Assembly: GCA_029258925.1 (NCBI GenBank)
Contig: JAPDJV010000014.1
Coordinates: 62,001-126,000 of the forward strand
Reading direction: 5' to 3'
DNA: 64,000 nt
From: Thermoproteota archaeon
GTDB lineage: Archaea > Thermoproteota > Thermoprotei_A > EX4484-217-1 > JAPDJV01
Part shown: piece by piece, positions 63,290 to 64,000 of the stretch
How positions within the stretch are numbered: position 1 is the stretch's first letter
How the letters are laid out: every line of letters begins with the position of its first letter
Position numbers and translations under genes: made by a program
Notes under the pieces: generated by a model
Databases searched by the model: none
What the model was told of the DNA's origin: nothing
The model's input: the letters and a program-made list of their open reading frames with translations, nothing else

Positions 63290-64000
63290 ATGGTGCAGGT
63301 AAAACCCCCTAGACACCCATTTACTCTTAGAATAGTTATTCCAGCGTCAATAACTAGAACAGAGGCTACAATACAGCTCAAGAGCATAAAAATAGGTATG
63401 GTGGCTAGGGCAGCCAGTATTTACAGGGTAAGCGAGATCGTAGTATACAGGGATCCCGATGCAAGTATGAGAGACCTCGTACTATTAGAGGATGTTCTAA
63501 AATACCTCATGTTACCGCCCTACTTGAGGAAGAAAATCGTTCCGCTGAAAAAAACTTTGAGGGGGGTGGGCGTTCTTCCCCCTCTCAGAGCACCTCCACA
63601 TACTGTTTCAACTAAAATTGTTCCAGGCGAGTACAGGGTCGGCCTAGTTGTTAAGAGGAGACGTAAACTGTTCGTTGACGTGGGTTTAAGGAGGCTTGTC
63701 CCCCTCGTAGGAGAGGCTGAGGCTGGAACTATTGTAAACATTAAGGTATCTGTTTTGGGAAGAAAAATAGTAGCTGTCTTAGAGGAGCCGGAATTTTATT
63801 GGGGCTACAATGTAATCGTCGAGGAGAACTTGTTGAAAACTCTCTCCACAGAGGGACTCATAATAGCTACTTCTAGACGAGGTGTACCTATCAAAGAGGT
63901 TTTAGGAGATATAGCAGAGAGAGTGAGGGGAGAGAGAATGGTGTCAATAATTTTCGGATCACCTTATAAGGGCTTATACGAGATAGCTGATAGTGAAGGA
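63290..64000 (+). CDS. SPOUT-family RNA methylase (COG2106), partial at window end
   Basis: The frame from ATG 63290 is open to the window edge, so it is missing from the ORF track: VKPPRHPFTLRIVIPASITRTEATIQLKSIKIGMVARAASIYRVSEIVVY, then VLKYLMLPPYLRKKIVPLKKTLRGVGVLPPLRAPPHT. This is the archaeal family of predicted SPOUT methyltransferases often encoded just before uL3 and uL4. The C-terminal knot (IIFGSPYKGLYEI) is partly present. It would methylate rRNA or tRNA. Confidence 0.88.
   Translation, partial: MVQVKPPRHPFTLRIVIPASITRTEATIQLKSIKIGMVARAASIYRVSEIVVYRDPDASMRDLVLLEDVLKYLMLPPYLRKKIVPLKKTLRGVGVLPPLRAPPHTVSTKIVPGEYRVGLVVKRRRKLFVDVGLRRLVPLVGEAEAGTIVNIKVSVLGRKIVAVLEEPEFYWGYNVIVEENLLKTLSTEGLIIATSRRGVPIKEVLGDIAERVRGERMVSIIFGSPYKGLYEIADSEG

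Overview
The window is a gene-dense, AT-leaning stretch of an archaeal chromosome. Several features point to the Crenarchaeota (Thermoproteota): a eukaryote-like ribosomal protein cluster with eL14, eL19, eL32, eL34, eS4 and eS25, DNA topoisomerase VI, PCNA, deoxyhypusine synthase, an ESCRT-III/CdvB family protein, Cbf5 with a bulge-helix-bulge (BHB) mRNA intron, and box C/D guide RNAs. Tungsten-type aldehyde:ferredoxin oxidoreductase, an archaeal IS607 element and an RtcB intein fit a hyperthermophilic anaerobe. I cannot name the genus.

Layout. 1-8.6 kb: the end of a type IV pilus/archaellum-like locus (frameshifted secretion ATPase plus a pilin), deoxyhypusine synthase, topoisomerase VI B and A, an ECF-type vitamin S component, DeoC, and a 1.3 kb gap with a perfect 20-bp palindrome and a decayed gene. 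8.6-13.4 kb: sugar nucleotide and glycosyltransferase genes and a flavoprotein. 13.4-19.9 kb: RtcB RNA ligase split by an intein, archaemetzincin, two regulatory or HD proteins, phosphoglycolate phosphatase, tRNA-Ser(GGA) and archease. 19.9-34.1 kb, minus strand: the spc/S10-type ribosomal cluster from uS19 through uL22 and uS3 to SecY, AdkA, eL34, Cmk, eL14 and Cbf5, with two unusual gaps (uS19-uL22 and eL14-cmk). 34-48 kb: a MoxR/VWA pair, eS25, small unknown genes, a PD-(D/E)XK nuclease next to PCNA, IleRS, an isolated uL2, a RimK-like ligase and a GlcNAc-1-P transferase. 48-54 kb: an MTAP remnant, a purine phosphoribosyltransferase, tRNA-Thr(CGT) with a D-arm intron, a nucleoside phosphorylase, and an IS607 element whose recombinase carries a nonsense codon. 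54-64 kb: an Lrp regulator, the AOR/ferredoxin pair with a divergent PadR regulator, a CdvB paralogue, OsmC, two divergent CPA2 antiporters (one with CBS domains), and a SPOUT RNA methylase running off the end.

Theme. The window is rich in RNA processing. It holds the splicing ligase RtcB (itself interrupted by an intein at its metal-binding cysteine) and its activator archease. It also holds two substrates that need BHB cleavage and ligation: the cbf5 mRNA, where a 32-nt intron splits the catalytic Asp codon, and tRNA-Thr, with a 14-nt intron in the D arm. Three unannotated box C/D sRNAs with near-perfect or perfect C/D'/C'/D spacing lie in intergenic gaps, and the RNase P subunit Rpp29 and Cbf5 are present. 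A structured RNA or leader candidate sits between uS19 and uL22.
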